A DNA stretch of 64,000 nt from the NCBI GenBank assembly GCA_023362775.1, contig JALMGJ010000004.1, positions 57,465,298 to 57,529,297 of the forward strand, given 5' to 3'. This document shows positions 11,701-23,600 of the stretch, in pieces. The translations under genes were made by a program, and so were the position numbers. Position 1 is the stretch's first letter. Every line of letters begins with the position of its first letter. A model generated the notes under the pieces. That model saw only the letters and a list, made by a program, of their open reading frames with translations. It was not told the origin of the DNA and did not search any database. The DNA is from Charina bottae (taxonomy: Eukaryota > Chordata > Lepidosauria > Squamata > Charinaidae).

Positions 11701-12835
11701 ACATACATAGTACAGGTGTGATTTTCATATGGGAGATTGGAATATCTTCCAGTTGTCACTCTCATGAGTACAGTATCAATACAGGCCAGAGAAAAAAGCC
11801 TTCTGTGTGGAGCATATATGAACTTGAAGAAATAGGAGGAGTTCAGTGGAGGAGATGATTCCCTTATAATAATGTTGGGAAATTTTTGCCCTATCTGCCT
11901 GAATGTCTAAGTCCCAGACCCTCTGCTTAAATTCAGCTATGTTTTTAACAAGATAGGTAAGGCTGGTTTTGACAAACCACAATATACCAGATCTTGGTCA
12001 ATTTGTCTTCGTAGAGTGGATAGATTCACATCTATTGTTCAGGGTAAGATGAACCAAAGAAGTCCCCCAAACAATTTCCTTTGCCCAAGAATTTAAGAGG
12101 CATAATTTTGCATGAACCTACAAAAAGATGTGGCCTAATTCTAACTGTGTTAAGGCATTAGAAGTCAAATGAGGTATGTATGCTATTTTTTTTTTGAAAT
12201 TTAGATTGTATGGAATCCAAGGTTGAGATCTTCAGATGCATAACTGAATTCCATATAGCAACCTACTCAGAACTTTGACCTTGAGTAACTTAATAGCAGA
12301 TGGGACAAAATTATTCCCATCTCAGCTTGCAAATTTGAAAATATCTAAAGATACCTTTTGACCCTTGTAGATAATTCCCTTGCTTAATTTCCCTAGTGGG
12401 TAGAGAAGCAGTGGATATTACCGCTAAGAATAACAATCTACTGGAAAAGCTTCATGAAATCTTCTAATGGAGCCAAAAAGGTGGATGGGAGGGGAGAAAA
12501 CTTTGGCTTCCAGGTGATGCTCTGTTCTCTCTGGCAGTTAAAGGAAAAATGACCACAGAGGCACAAAGCCCCATGCCCATATGGGAGGTGGCAATCCTGC
12601 CACAGGCCAATTGGAGCCCTCCAGATCACTGACCTCCATCAGGCTCCTCCTACATGAGAATCACAATGTTAACACATCTTCAATGGAAAACACTAGTTCC
12701 CTGTAGTTTACCTTAATATGGATTCAGCTTGCCTTAGCATCAGGCTGTTTCTAAGATGGAGGTTCTAGTCTAAGAGAGCCTCAAAGACTGGTAACCAGGT
12801 CATCTTGTAGCTAGGACAAGAAGGCTGTGTGGATT
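8780..12835. other. No gene seen over 4 kb
   Basis: AT-rich sequence with only short, unremarkable reading frames. Positions 11350-12450 have the texture of an old repeat (A-rich blocks, no CpG), but I could not match a protein motif on either strand. A small TTAAA repeat lies at about 10135-10155 and a TG repeat near 10700. Confidence 0.4.
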
Positions 12836-12970
12836 ATTTATTTATTTATTAATTAGACTTCTCGACCGCCCAACTCGAACAGGACGACTCTGGGTGGTTC
12901 ACAACAATAAAAACATTTCATTAAAATACAAAATACATATAAATATAAATATATATAAATAAGATATACA
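12836..12970 (-). mobile_element. L2 3' end fragment
   Basis: TTATTTATTTATTA is followed by CGACCGCCCAACTCG and then GACTCTGGGTGGTTCACAAC. This is the minus-strand L2 3' terminus. Only about 130 bp remain, and they run into A-rich sequence. Confidence 0.75.
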
Positions 12971-14690
12971 TAAAAATACAAATATGATGTATAAATACCA
13001 GATGGCATAATCCCTATGAAAGTATTGTGGATTGTGTCATTTGTCTTAGAATACCTAAAATTGTGTGATACCTATTATTTCTACTGAAATATATGGAATT
13101 GTAGGGATAAAATACAAAAAATAGTTCCCTTCTGGCTACCAATCAGCTGCAGTCTTGGCCAGAAACCACAGCTTCATGAAAATGGTGCAAGTGCTATATA
13201 TATTTGCTGACTGTTTATATGCTTAAGAAGATATAGACAATTAAACCATTCAGATCACTTCATTAAAACTGGATCAATAAACAATATGGAAAAAACTTAT
13301 GTTAAGAACTTATGTTCTATGCAGGATGATACTTGCATTCTTTTGTTACAAATGGTTATGGATGAAAGGCATACAGATAATACAGACTGGGGTATCTCCT
13401 TCAGTCAGAACTAAAGATAAATCAGGTATATTCTACAAGGATAAGTTAATATAAAAGATTGCCAAAGAAGTAACATGAAATAAATAGAGAAAATTACCTT
13501 TGCAGGATAAAACGTAGGTTAATATGCATTACAATAAAATCTATGGAAAACTCAGACCCAAAAAACTAATTTCATCCTAACCCAAGGGGAGTATAGAAGG
13601 CAACTGGAAGGAATGATGCACTGAAGCCAGTCAGGATGTGCTCAGGATGGGTGCCTTTATGTGGGCATTGCTCATAAATCTTAAAACAGCTGCAAAGGAA
13701 AATGAAAAGACATCTGCAGAAGTTCAAAGGACAAAGCTTATGATTGAATATAGGTATGGAAAAAGGAACCCTGAGCAAGGAGAACCAAAGCACTCAGTAA
13801 GACAAAGGCTTTCATTTAGTTCAGGGTTTTCCAAATAGCTGGGATCCATTTTTTTCCTGGGGCCTTGTTTCCAGCTCCAAAATATAAGCATGTATTTTTA
13901 AAAAATAAATATTATTATTATTTTTTTAAAAAATACATTTTCACTGTTTTTTAAAAAACTTTAACCAAAGTTAAAGCAAACTGAACAATGGGCTTTTATG
14001 CAGGCATAAAGTAGTTTTTTAAGGATTCAGTCACCCAATCACCCAGGCTGTGACTGAAGGCTTCAGAGAAAGGCTGCCTCTTTCCTCTTTCCCATCTGAC
14101 AACAGTGCTGGCAAATTCATGGCTGCAGCACATTGGTTGGATGGAAAAGAGAATTATTCTTTGTATATTTTCTAAACACCAGCATTTTTGTTCTGTTTTG
14201 CAAGAAATGGTATTGAGATGCATATTACATCCTGATAACTGCTGAGCTAAGATAAAGAACTAAATGTAAAGCAAAGTCAAAGAGCTATATCAAATTGACC
14301 ATGAACAGGATCACCCAAATATATACTGTCTCATAAGGAAAGGCCAAAATGGACATAAACACGCACATAGTGCCATGTTCATCATAAAGCTGATTATAAT
14401 TAAGTTTTCTAATTGTAAATAGTGGAACCAATTTAGAGATAACAGTGAGAAGGGAATTGACCCCAAGGGTTAATCTACCAGCCCCACTGCCATTAACTCA
14501 ACTAAATAAACCTGAATACAAAGAAAGATTCTGTTCTACAACTTGGCCCCTGAATAGCTATTGAACAGGCTGACTAGCATAGACAATGGCATTGTTATTG
14601 AAAATGAATTTCATAGTTCTGCACATATCTACTTATTAAATATATGCCCCATTTCTCTACTGTAAAGTCAAAGCAGCTTATGAGACAAAG
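12971..14690. other. No gene seen
   Basis: AT-rich spacer. CAGGGTTTTCCAAA at about 13822-13835 resembles a hAT terminal sequence, but I found no matching second end. A run of A/T-only sequence occurs at about 13898-13965. Confidence 0.4.
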
Positions 14691-14920
14691 AATTTTGTTG
14701 TTCCTTTGTTCAGTCATTTATAGCTCTTCTTGACCCAATGGACATCACATTGCCAGCATCATTTTTCAGTAACTGTTATTTGAATAACATTGTAAGCTCA
14801 TGTTCATAATATTACTGATAGTACCTAACCTTCTTATCTTGGCCTCTTTTTCTATTGCCTTTATTTTTTTTTGAAGCATTAGAGTGTTCTCCGATGACCT
14901 TGCCTTCTCATTATGTGTCC

Positions 14921-15045
14921 AAAATATATAAGCTTTATATATTTATATTATAATATATTTATATTTTATAATATTTTTATAATATTATAAATATAATTTT
15001 AATAATATTTTATAATACTCTTATATTTATATTATAATCTTCATT
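14921..15045. repeat. AT-rich quasi-palindromic block
   Basis: About 125 bp made almost only of A and T (TATTATAATATATTTATA-type repeats), with many short inverted repeats. It lies between two recognisable parts of the old Bov-B, so it is probably an expansion after insertion rather than part of the element. Confidence 0.8.
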
Positions 15046-15214
15046 ATCAGTGCTTCCAATGAGTAGTCTGGTTTTATTTCCTGTAGTATTGAATGATTTG
15101 TTCTTGAGGTCTAAGGTGTTTTCAGGATTTTCTCCAGAACTACAATTCAAAGGAATCTATTGAAGACAATTTATTACTACAACTTCTCAGGGCTGGCATT
15201 GATTGTTGACATAA

Positions 15215-15412
15215 TCATAATTGGGTCTTCTTTTTAAAAATATTGAGCAGCAGACTAGCTCCTGTACATTCCTCTTTCACTTTCAACAAGAGATTCCTTA
15301 AGTCTTCCTCATTTGCAGCCATCAAAATGATATCTTCAGCATATAAGATATTGTTGATGTTTTTCCCAAAATTTTTAATTCCAACTTCCATTTCTTCTAG
15401 CCCAACTTCCAT
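15215..15412 (-). pseudogene. Bov-B RT fragment with YAED box
   Basis: The short open frame reads NFGKNINNILYAEDIILMAA and then NEEDLRNLLLKVKEE. This matches the Bov-B segment around the catalytic YADD box, with the first Asp of the box changed to Glu (YAED). The frame ends at a stop shortly after. It is a fragment of the old element. Confidence 0.75.
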
Positions 15413-16065
15413 TTCTTCTCCTCATGATACTTTTTTCGTATAAGTTAAATAAATAAGATGACATTCTGCTTTCTCAGTTTTGAATTATTTAGTTGCTTCA
15501 TTTTTACACTGCTATTTTATAACCAAACAAATCCTTCAATGTGCAGATTAGATGGGCTAATATACTCATAGTTTTAAGGGCTAATCCACAATTTGTTGTG
15601 GTGTACATAGTGAAAAAGCCTTTGTATAAGAATAGTGAAGCAAAAATAGAAGTCATTTTGGAATTTCCTTGCCTTTACTATTATCCATTGGATGTTAGTA
15701 ATGTGATCTTGCATGCCTTTTCTGAATGTATCTGCTGTATCTAGCAATTTTCATTCCATGTATTGCTGAAGTCTCAGTTGCAAAATCTTGAGCATTATCT
15801 CACTAGCATGGGGCATAAATATAATTGTTCAATAATCTGGGCATTCTTTAGCACTGTCCTCTATGGTACTGGAATACCAAATATCAAAGTCCTTTAGTCT
15901 TTTCCATACCTGTTTACAAGGTCCATAACACATTTTCACTACCCTTGTAAGATTTCAAGCAGTTTTGCTAGCACTTAGCCAACTCCTGAACATTCTTAGT
16001 AATATTTTCTATAGCTTATTTAATCAGAGACATCATTTTGGCTTTAAATCAGCTACATCATAAGC

Positions 16066-16133
16066 AACAGAGTCCCTTTGAGGGAGTTGGGCGGTGATAA
16101 ATCGAATAAATAAATAAAATAAATAAATAAAAC
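16066..16133 (+). mobile_element. L2-type 3' tail insertion
   Basis: AGTCCCTTTGAGGGAGTTGGGCGGTG is followed by ATAAAT and AAATA repeats. It is a tail-only L2-mobilised insertion in plus orientation, sitting inside the old Bov-B. Confidence 0.65.
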
Positions 16134-16442
16134 AGTGCTATTCATATACACCCACTGATGTTTTCCAATGGCACATTGGACACCTTTGGCTCAGACTGGG
16201 GAGAAGCATCTTCCAAATCATGTTGACGTTCTCCTAGTTGTAAATGTCTGTTTTGTTTTCATGGCAGATTACTAGAGTGGGTTGCCATTTCCTTCTCCAG
16301 AAGATTGATTTTAGTCCATGCCCTGTCTATTAGGGTAACCCTTCTGGAAGTATACACTTACAATCGTATAGCTCATATCATTATAGGGATGGACAATCCC
16401 ATTCACTACTACAAGACAATAATCCATCAAAGGGAAGATCAA

Positions 16443-16560
16443 ACATATTATTATTATTTATTTATTATTTATTATTTATTTATTATTTGGATTTATCCCC
16501 GCCCATCTCTACCGTGGTAGACTCTGGGCAGTTATCATTAAAAAAATATATATTAAAGAA
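16443..16560 (-). mobile_element. L2 3' end fragment
   Basis: ATTATTTATTTATTATTTGG is followed by TTTATCCCCGCCCATCTCTAC and CTCTGGGCAGTTATCATTAAA. This is a minus-strand L2 terminus of roughly 115 bp. Whether the following sequence to about 16780 also belongs to it is unclear. Confidence 0.75.
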
Positions 16561-16792
16561 AATGCAAAATTTAAATTAAAAAATAATTTAACCCACCAGT
16601 TAAAATCCATCTTAGCAAACAGTTTAGAACCCCAAAGCTTTTCTGAGTAAAATATATTTGCCTTACAAATAGAAAAACATGGGAATGAGTCTAACTGGGC
16701 CCTAACTTGCCTATGAGCTGAATGTGCTTTCATTGTTGGGATATAGAATGCCTCTTTTTGAAATAGGATATGATACAAGATATGATAACATA

Positions 16793-16977
16793 GGGAAAGT
16801 GGAACGCAAAAGGAAGAGGGGCCGACCAAGGGCAAGATAGATGGATGATATTCTGGAGGTGACGGACTCGACTGTGGGGGAGCTGGGGATGGTGACGGCT
16901 GACAGGGAGCTCTGGCGTGGGCTGGTCCATGAAGTCACGAAGAGTCGGAAGCGACTGAAGGAATAAACAACAACAAA
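16793..16977 (+). mobile_element. RTE/Bov-B 3' end with exact 11-bp TSD
   Basis: A 185-bp extremely 5'-truncated LINE copy. It matches the last part of the element at 786-2276 (GGGAAAGTGGAACGCAAAAG through GTCGGAAGCGACTGAAGG and an AACAACAAC tail). The 11-mer ATGATAACATA flanks it exactly at 16782-16792 and 16978-16988, so both boundaries are certain. It is too short to encode anything. Confidence 0.95.
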
Positions 16978-16988
16978 ATGATAACATA

Positions 16989-17832
16989 ACCCACCTAAGA
17001 AAGTTTATAAATTCATAAAGAATCAACCAAAATTTGTGGTTGCTAGGAACGCTACATCTAAGTCAGAAGCACTATGCTGGAGACACTGGGGACAAATAAG
17101 AAATAAATGCCTGTTTACAAGCTTCCTTTAAAACTAGCACTGTACTTTAAAAAATCTGTATATTGATATATGTTTCTATGCACCAATTAAGTTCCATGTA
17201 ATGTGCATGAAAAGTAGCCTTTATTTTATTTTAAGTACCTGGCACAGATATACTAAAATACCTGTGACTACCAGGTGATTCCACATAGTGTTAACAGAGT
17301 ATACACAAAAGCTGGGATGGTACCACATGTTTTGTAGAATACTGTGCATATGTTTATAAATATATTGATACTGTATAATTTGTGCAATATCCTCATGTAA
17401 TTTGTATAATTGTAAAATGATCCTGAGAAGAGCTAGATGAAAACTGAGTGCAGAACTAGATTTGTATTCACCATCAATATGATTTATAGTTTAGCCATGT
17501 TACAGTTAAAAATATCAGCTTTGGGAATTTAAAATGTACTAAATGTATAATCATGGAAATAAACCATTTTGTAACTTTTAATAATAGCAAACAAATGGGA
17601 TGCATCTACCCTAGTAACAAATAATAACTAAATATTTTTCTTAATTTACTAGAAATATTAATATTAATGTTAAACTCATTTCACCCCGAACTGTCCAGTA
17701 ATGTACTGCTTTAATTGATTTCTTAAGGTCTGACCCATATTAAAGGATTCTGTTTAATGTACAAGTTAACCTTAAATCAGATACTGTATATGATCAGTCA
17801 CTTTTAATTAGGTTACACATCCAAGTTTAAAT

Positions 17833-17867
<35 letters not shown>

Positions 17868-19086
17868 TTAATTATATATCTCAGTCCAAATTCGGTTACA
17901 CTGAATTGTAGACCAATTTATTAAACTTACTACTTGGATTTATTTGCCCTTGTAAATACTTTGCATTAGTCAGCAGATGGCATTCAGTGTTCACCAACTA
18001 TTTAATCATTTAACTGGAAGCATATGTTTGACTCAAAGAGACACATTATTTCCTCATTTGCAACATGGTGTTAATTTGTGAACTATTTAGTGATAATCAG
18101 TAGAGGTTATATTTCATTCCCCCTCAGTTTGCTTAACAGATTTAATTTAGTACACAATAGTGTAAAAGGCAGGTGATGGCGCTTTTAATAGACTTTAAAA
18201 GTGTGGAAGCTTATGGAAGGTCACACATTGATTATTTGGCAGAAAGCTGAATTGATTGCAGGAAGTACATTAGATAAATTTCAGCAGGGCCCTGAGCAGA
18301 AGAACAGAGGCAGAATGGCACTTCCGGTAAGCATGACTTCAAACAGCCAAATACCTAGTAATCCATTTGATGTAGTTAACCTGCATTGAATGTGAAGTAG
18401 AAATGTCACATTTCTTGTCATAAAGCACTGATAATCAGCATAGATTGCCCTTTCAATATTTCTGGGTAGAAATAATTCCTTTCTGAACATACTATTTTCT
18501 GTCACAGTTCACATCTATATTCCTCTCCATCTGTTGAAATGGCATAGTGCCTGATTTAAGGATGTTACATTGGCTTCAGTAGGGCTGAAATGCCAATTAA
18601 AGCAGGAGTTGAAAAGCACAAGAATATAAAGCTTCATTTTATCCGAAACAAGATGCTAAAATGAAAGCTGTATGCTATAATTCATAAAATCCATAATTAT
18701 GATTCAGGAGATTTTTGAATAAAAGGAACGTTTACTCACCTTTCCTCTCCTAGTGAAATTATTTTCATTCCAGAGTTATTATTGATTAATATTAACACAA
18801 AGTTTTCAAGTGTCTGTATAGACCTTTTCTTATCATTCTATAGAAAATAATGTATGCCTTGTACACAAATGTATCTATTTTTAAAGCCTTTTGGTCCAAA
18901 GTATAATGTCCTAAAGTGGCTAGTCACTGTTATATCTTATAACTAATGTTTGTTTTAAAAAGAAATAAATAAAAGAACTAGTAAATCTTAAAACAAATAG
19001 TAAAAGACTCCAAAAAATACATTGTTGAAAAGTGTACTTGAGCTAAAATGCTTTCAGTTGGTTCTGCATGTCCAGTAAGGCTGAAG
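16989..19086. other. No gene seen; one TTTA microsatellite
   Basis: AT-rich sequence with no supported gene. It includes the TTTA repeat at 17829-17876. The short frames near 18201-18505 show no recognisable domain. Confidence 0.4.
17829..17876. repeat. (TTTA)n microsatellite, possibly an L2 tail
   Basis: About eleven TTTA units followed by TTAATTATATATCTCAGTCC. Many L2 tails in this window begin like this, but the diagnostic CCCGCCCATCTC is not recognisable here. Confidence 0.7.
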
Positions 19087-19190
19087 ATTTATTTATTTAT
19101 TTATTGCTCACATTTATATGGCTGCCCATCTCATGAAAGGAGACACTGGGCGGCCTACAACAGATGTTGAAAGATGTTCAATAATCAAAG
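19087..19190 (-). mobile_element. L2 3' end fragment
   Basis: GATTTATTTATTTATTTATT is followed by GGCTGCCCATCTCATG and GACACTGGGCGGCCTACAAC. It is a minus-strand L2 3' terminus of about 100 bp. Confidence 0.75.
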
Positions 19191-19745
19191 TGACACTACC
19201 AAGAAGACCTTCCCTGTTCTACCTCCCAATTGTATCTCACATGGAAACTGAAGATCAATTTATGTCAGCTAATTTATTTTTCTAAAATAAATGAACAATG
19301 GGTTTTTTGACATTTTTTTCTAAAATGTATTTGACACAGAAATTTTTTAAGGTTTGCATTTCTTGAATGGAATGCCTCAAGTATGCAAATAACATTGAAC
19401 AGTTATTCAGAACTTTTCTTATACAAGTGTTCTTTCTAAAAAAAAATGATGAAATACCTGCATATCTTTTATAGCTCTATGCTTGTAATTACCAAATGAT
19501 TTATTGTTAAAAAGTTATTATATTGAACTTCATGCCTCAGTACCTATAAGATTTTTTTTATTACACAAGGGAGTCTATGAATTTTGTTTGCCCCTGAATA
19601 GAAATTAGTATACCTGCAAGCCATCCAATGTTTGTTCAGACTATTTGGTTCTCATAGCTATATAATGCCATAACTTAGAGCATCTGGCATATACTGTAAT
19701 CAGTTATTTTCATCACTGTATTTTGTAGCTCTTTTGTATACAGAA

Positions 19746-19975
19746 CTTGTTTGGTCTAATGGTTAAGACAATAGGCTAGAAACTAGGAAACCAAGGGTTC
19801 TAATCCCACCTTAGGCATGAAACCAACTGTGTGACCTTGGGCCAGTCTCTCTCTCTCAGCCCTAGAAAGAAGGCAATGGCAATTTTTTTCTTCCAAAAAT
19901 CTTGCCAAGAAAACTGCAGGGGCTCATACAGGAGTCAAGACTGACTTGAAGGCACAAAACAAACAAAAATAAAAT
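19746..19975 (+). mobile_element. Sauria-type SINE, Bov-B-like tail
   Basis: The head TTGGTCTAATGGTTAAGAC and the B-box-like GGTTCTAATCCC are those of the SINE at 6411. The 3' part instead reads CCCTAGAAAGAAGGCAATGG, then CTTGCCAAGAAAACTGCAGG and GAGTCAAGACTGACTTG. This second tail resembles the Bov-B end and matches the copies at 21.3 and 31.7 kb. Confidence 0.85.
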
Positions 19976-20896
19976 AATGTAACTGAAAAATGGGGACAAA
20001 AGAAGTTAAAAAGTGTGCTAAAGCCAAACTATTTTCAGTTGATTTCTGCATGTTCAATTTTTTTTAAAAAAAATACTTATACGCCTTGACACTGAAAATT
20101 TGTACTATTTTCTTTTTATCCTTATATATTCTATTTTACCTCTTTTACTTGTATCTGACTGCTGGCCTTATGGCTGTTATAAAGGTTTGGTTTGATTTGA
20201 TTTGATGCAAGTACTGATGTCATTGTGCGCTTCGTCCTCCCTCCTCCCTTCCCCCATACACCTATACTCAGTATTTCCCATGTAGTGAGACTGCAGCATT
20301 TTCTGTTACAATTGTAGAAACAGAAGAAAAGCCCTCAAGCTTGTGAAGTACTTCAGAAGACTATGATGTGCTTCAAAGCCCCCCAGAATCATTTCTCTAC
20401 TTCAAAACAAACCTCTGCTTTGCTGTGTGAATCTGCTTCAACTGGTGATCCAGTCAAAGCTTAATTAATCAAAGTAACCCTTTGAAGCTTTGACTAGCTC
20501 TAAAATCTGTATTGTTGAATAGATGGGTGGGATGCTTAAACTTTAACTTTATTGTCTAGCAATTTAACTTTAATCATTACTTCTTATGGGAAGCATAGGC
20601 AGCAATACAACCTGTGTTAAATGCTTTTAAATGCAAATACAGCAAAATGCTTTTGCTGTATCTCCTGCCAGTGATGAAACTGCGTTCCTGTTAATTTTAA
20701 AACATTCTAGAATCTCTTGTTTTATCAGCTCAATAAAATTGCTGTTATTCAACAAAGATACAAATTCCATTTGAAAAATGAATGTTAATTATTGTCAAAT
20801 GAGGCTATTAACTTCACAGGAAATATAGTCTGAAATCATTCTAACATTTTTCATATGTCTTAACTTTAGATCCAAAGGAATGAAGTATCAGGAAAT
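19976..20896. other. No gene seen; one LINE-tail-like site
   Basis: Spacer between SINEs, with a LINE-like terminus at 20159-20206. I see nothing else that I can support. Confidence 0.4.
20159..20206 (+). repeat. LINE-like 3' terminus with GATTT repeats
   Basis: CTGCTGGCCTTATGGCTGTT is followed by ATAAAGG and TTTGGTTTGATTTGATTTGATG. The form is a conserved LINE end followed by a short tandem tail. The clade is uncertain (CR1 or L2). Confidence 0.4.
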
Positions 20897-21137
20897 AGCC
20901 AGCTTGGTCTAGTGGTTAAGGCTCTGGGCTAGAAACCAGGAGTCTGTGAGTTCTAGTCTTGCCTGAGGCATGAAAGCTGGCTGGGTGACCTTGGGCCAGT
21001 CACACACTCTCAGCCCAACTCACCTCACAGGGTTGTTGTGGGGAAAATAGGAGGAGGAAGTAGTATTAGGTATGAGTTATTTATAAAAATAATAAAGGGA
21101 TAAAAATCAAATAAATAAATAAATAAAAATAAATATA
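20897..21137 (+). mobile_element. Sauria-type SINE, long-tail form
   Basis: It begins AGCCAGCTTGGTCTAGTGG and shares both head and 3' part with the copy at 6411 (CTCACCTCACAGGGTTG, then GAGTTATTTATAAAAATAAT). It ends in AAATA repeats. The A-box-like and B-box-like promoter blocks are intact in outline. Confidence 0.9.
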
Positions 21138-21285
21138 TATTTAGTCTATATGCAGAAGAAAGGAAAGAATATTTAAATTGGTGAGGAGAATGCCAGACTG
21201 TATGTAATCATACAGTCACAGTCACCATCTTGATACACACAGATGACCATCCCTGTTTCAGAACATCATGAGTTTTACAAAGAAA

Positions 21286-21497
21286 CAGTGGTTAAGGCAT
21301 CAGGCTAGAAACCGGGAGACTGTGAGTTCTAGCCCCAACTTAGGCATGAAGCCAGCTGGGTGACCATGGGCCAGTCACTTTCTCTCAGCCCTAGGAAGGA
21401 GGCAATGGCAAACCACTTCTGAAAAACCTTGCCAAGAAAACTGCAGGGACTTGTCCAGGCAGTCTCTGAGAATCGGACATGATTGAATGGATAAAAA
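21286..21497 (+). mobile_element. Sauria-type SINE, Bov-B-like tail, head clipped
   Basis: It starts within the head (CAGTGGTTAAGGCATCAGGC), so it lacks the first bases and most of the A box. The tail reads CCCTAGGAAGGAGGCAATGG and ends with GAGAATCGGACATGATTGAA, close to the Bov-B terminus (GTCGGACACGACT type). It therefore shares the Bov-B-like tail with the copy at 19746. Confidence 0.85.
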
Positions 21498-21500
21498 AAA

Positions 21501-23592
21501 TGATTGTATCTTGTACAACATGCTCTCTTTATTGTTAGAAGAATTGTAGAGCTATTGTAATTCATAATGGTTGATACCCCCCAGGAATTAATTTATCCTT
21601 AAACTGTTCAAGTTGTTGCCCTTTACTATGACTTTCCTACTATAAAGTAGAGGTATGGATATGAATTGCTTTCAACTGGGATTAAACAGATATATGGAGG
21701 ATAACATACTATTTTCAACAACAGAAGCACTCTGCATCCCAGTTCCAGCTGTTGGGTATTTCAAGCAGGGAGATTATATCTGATTCATGTCCTGCTTATC
21801 TTGTACACTTGTTATAGGCACCCAGTTGCCATTGTAAGATTGGACTCTATTGGACTTGGACTCTATGGGAACAGAAAGCTATACCAGTTAGTAAATAAAT
21901 AAATAAAATAAATAAATACCAGTTAGGCTTTTGAACTGATCTAGCTTGGCATGATTTATATTTAATTAAAACAAGGTGATATTATGCAAGCTGTAACATA
22001 ATTTCAAAATGTTAGTAACTTATAGCAACCAAAATTACAGTATTTGGTTGCCAAATATCATGTGTTTTGGCATTAAACTTGTTTTGTATTTCCATGGGAG
22101 CCAGATGGCCACTGGTTTTAAGAACAACCTCATAAAAACTGGTTTATGACGAGATTTTACAGAAAAATTCTTATCTCTAATAACTCTTTGCTGGAAACAA
22201 AGAGGCAGTTACAACCTATAGGTATACTAGCTGTAACCTTCTTTCTCCATCCTATTAATGCTTCTCAAGAGAGGCTCTGCAGTACTACTGCCAAGTAAAC
22301 CAGTCTGCAGATGACAAATCATTCTGCTGATGAAAAGGCAATTAGACACCTGGAGAGAAGCATTGCCAAATGACAGATCTACAGTTAACGATAACAATCA
22401 TGATAATGATAATAATAACAGATAAAAAACAACCCACAGACACAGCACATAAGGCATATAATTTCTGGACAAAATTATGAGATCCAAGATGACAGAGCAA
22501 GAAATTCTCTATTAGAATAGCCTTTTTGGTTTTTTGCCAAACCAAAAATATAAGTGAGTGACCAAAATGGACAGAACTGAAAAAAGAAAAACAAAGTATT
22601 CATAGTTCAGATTTTTTGTTGACAAATATTAGCATTCTTGAACACAAAAACTCCAAAATAAGATTGTAAGGTGACACTGCTGAATTACAAACAGTCGAGA
22701 AACTATCTATGACTTGAATTGGGATAATATTTTTTTTATCACACTACATCTGTTAATTAGTTTACCAATGCCAGGATATTTCTATTATGACCACCTCTTT
22801 GTAATTGTTTACTATTAATAATTTAATTATCATATCTGTACTGTCTCCTTTCACTGATACAGCAAACTGGACCCTGCTCCTTGCAAATTGATACCATAAT
22901 TAATTTGTTTTTCTTAAAGATACCATAAATCTATTTATGTTGCAAACACCTAACAAGTTTAATTTCTAGTGATGTTCAGTGATGGTTTTTAAAATCTTAA
23001 GCTGTCTTACAAAAGCAGGTTTTTTTCGTATGTAGAAGATAAAGTAAGGGTGCCCTCAAGTTGAGCTCAATTCCTGATGACTATATGAATATGAATTTTT
23101 GGGGGGCAACAACGGAGAAGTAGTTTATTATTCTCTTCTTCCAAGATACTTTTTGCTAAACTTTTCAATGTACTTCACAATGCTGGGATTTTCTATGGTC
23201 TCCTTTCCAGTACTAGCTAGACTTGACTTTAGTCAGGAAAAGAAGGGGCTGGTGGGGAAGATACACAACCTCTGTCTCTCTGCCCATGCAGAGCCAGTCA
23301 GGAGTCGTGGCAACAGTTACAGAATCTCCAGAGAGAGGCTCCCAGAGGGCCTCAACAGTTGTAGCGGGGTGCAAGGCAGTATTGGCCAAAGAGCAATTGC
23401 TGAATAGTGATGGAAGCTGTAGCAGCCACAGCCTGGAATGCCTGCCTGATGAGAGATGGCTGCAGCAGCCTGGCAACCCAAGAGAAGTAGAAAAGACACA
23501 AGTCAGCCTGAAAGGGTGCCAGAGGCAAGTGAAGGAGGGCCTCCTTTGGATGATAAAGGGAGTTAGAAATAAACATCTCAAAAATAACCATG
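21501..23592. other. No gene seen; tail-only insertion inside
   Basis: Mostly unassigned DNA. It contains the tail-only insertion at 21881-21926. The open frames that start near 23100-23220 and run into the GC-rich MITE are carried by the MITE's composition and have no recognisable domain. Confidence 0.4.
21881..21926 (+). mobile_element. Tail-only retrotransposed insertion
   Basis: A 24-bp AAAT-rich tract (21892-21915) is flanked exactly by the 11-mer ATACCAGTTAG at 21881-21891 and 21916-21926. This looks like a retrotransposition event in which only the L2-type tail was copied. The alternative is slippage within a tandem duplication. Confidence 0.65.
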
Positions 23593-23600
23593 ACCTAGCC

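Larger units (their letters stand above)
14697..16325 (-). mobile_element. Old, decayed Bov-B LINE
   Basis: An ancient minus-strand Bov-B, recognisable by comparison with the copy at 55.4-56.1 kb. The 3' end (GTTCAGTCATTTATAGCTCT and on) is at the left, followed by the Bov-B C-terminal region (CCAATGAGTAGTCTGG, then GTCTAAGGTGTTTTCAGG). The YADD region lies at 15215-15412. RT fingers text follows at about 15700-16020 (GCATTCTTTAGCACTGTCCTC), and more upstream Bov-B text (AGAGTGGGTTGCCATTTCC) at about 16276-16300. It is interrupted by an AT-rich expansion (14921-15045) and by a short L2 tail (16066-16133). Reading frames are heavily broken. Confidence 0.7.

Noticed and set aside
13822..13870. 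Possible hAT end CAGGGTTTTCCAAA
   Set aside because: No matching second end or 8-bp duplication was found within several hundred bases.
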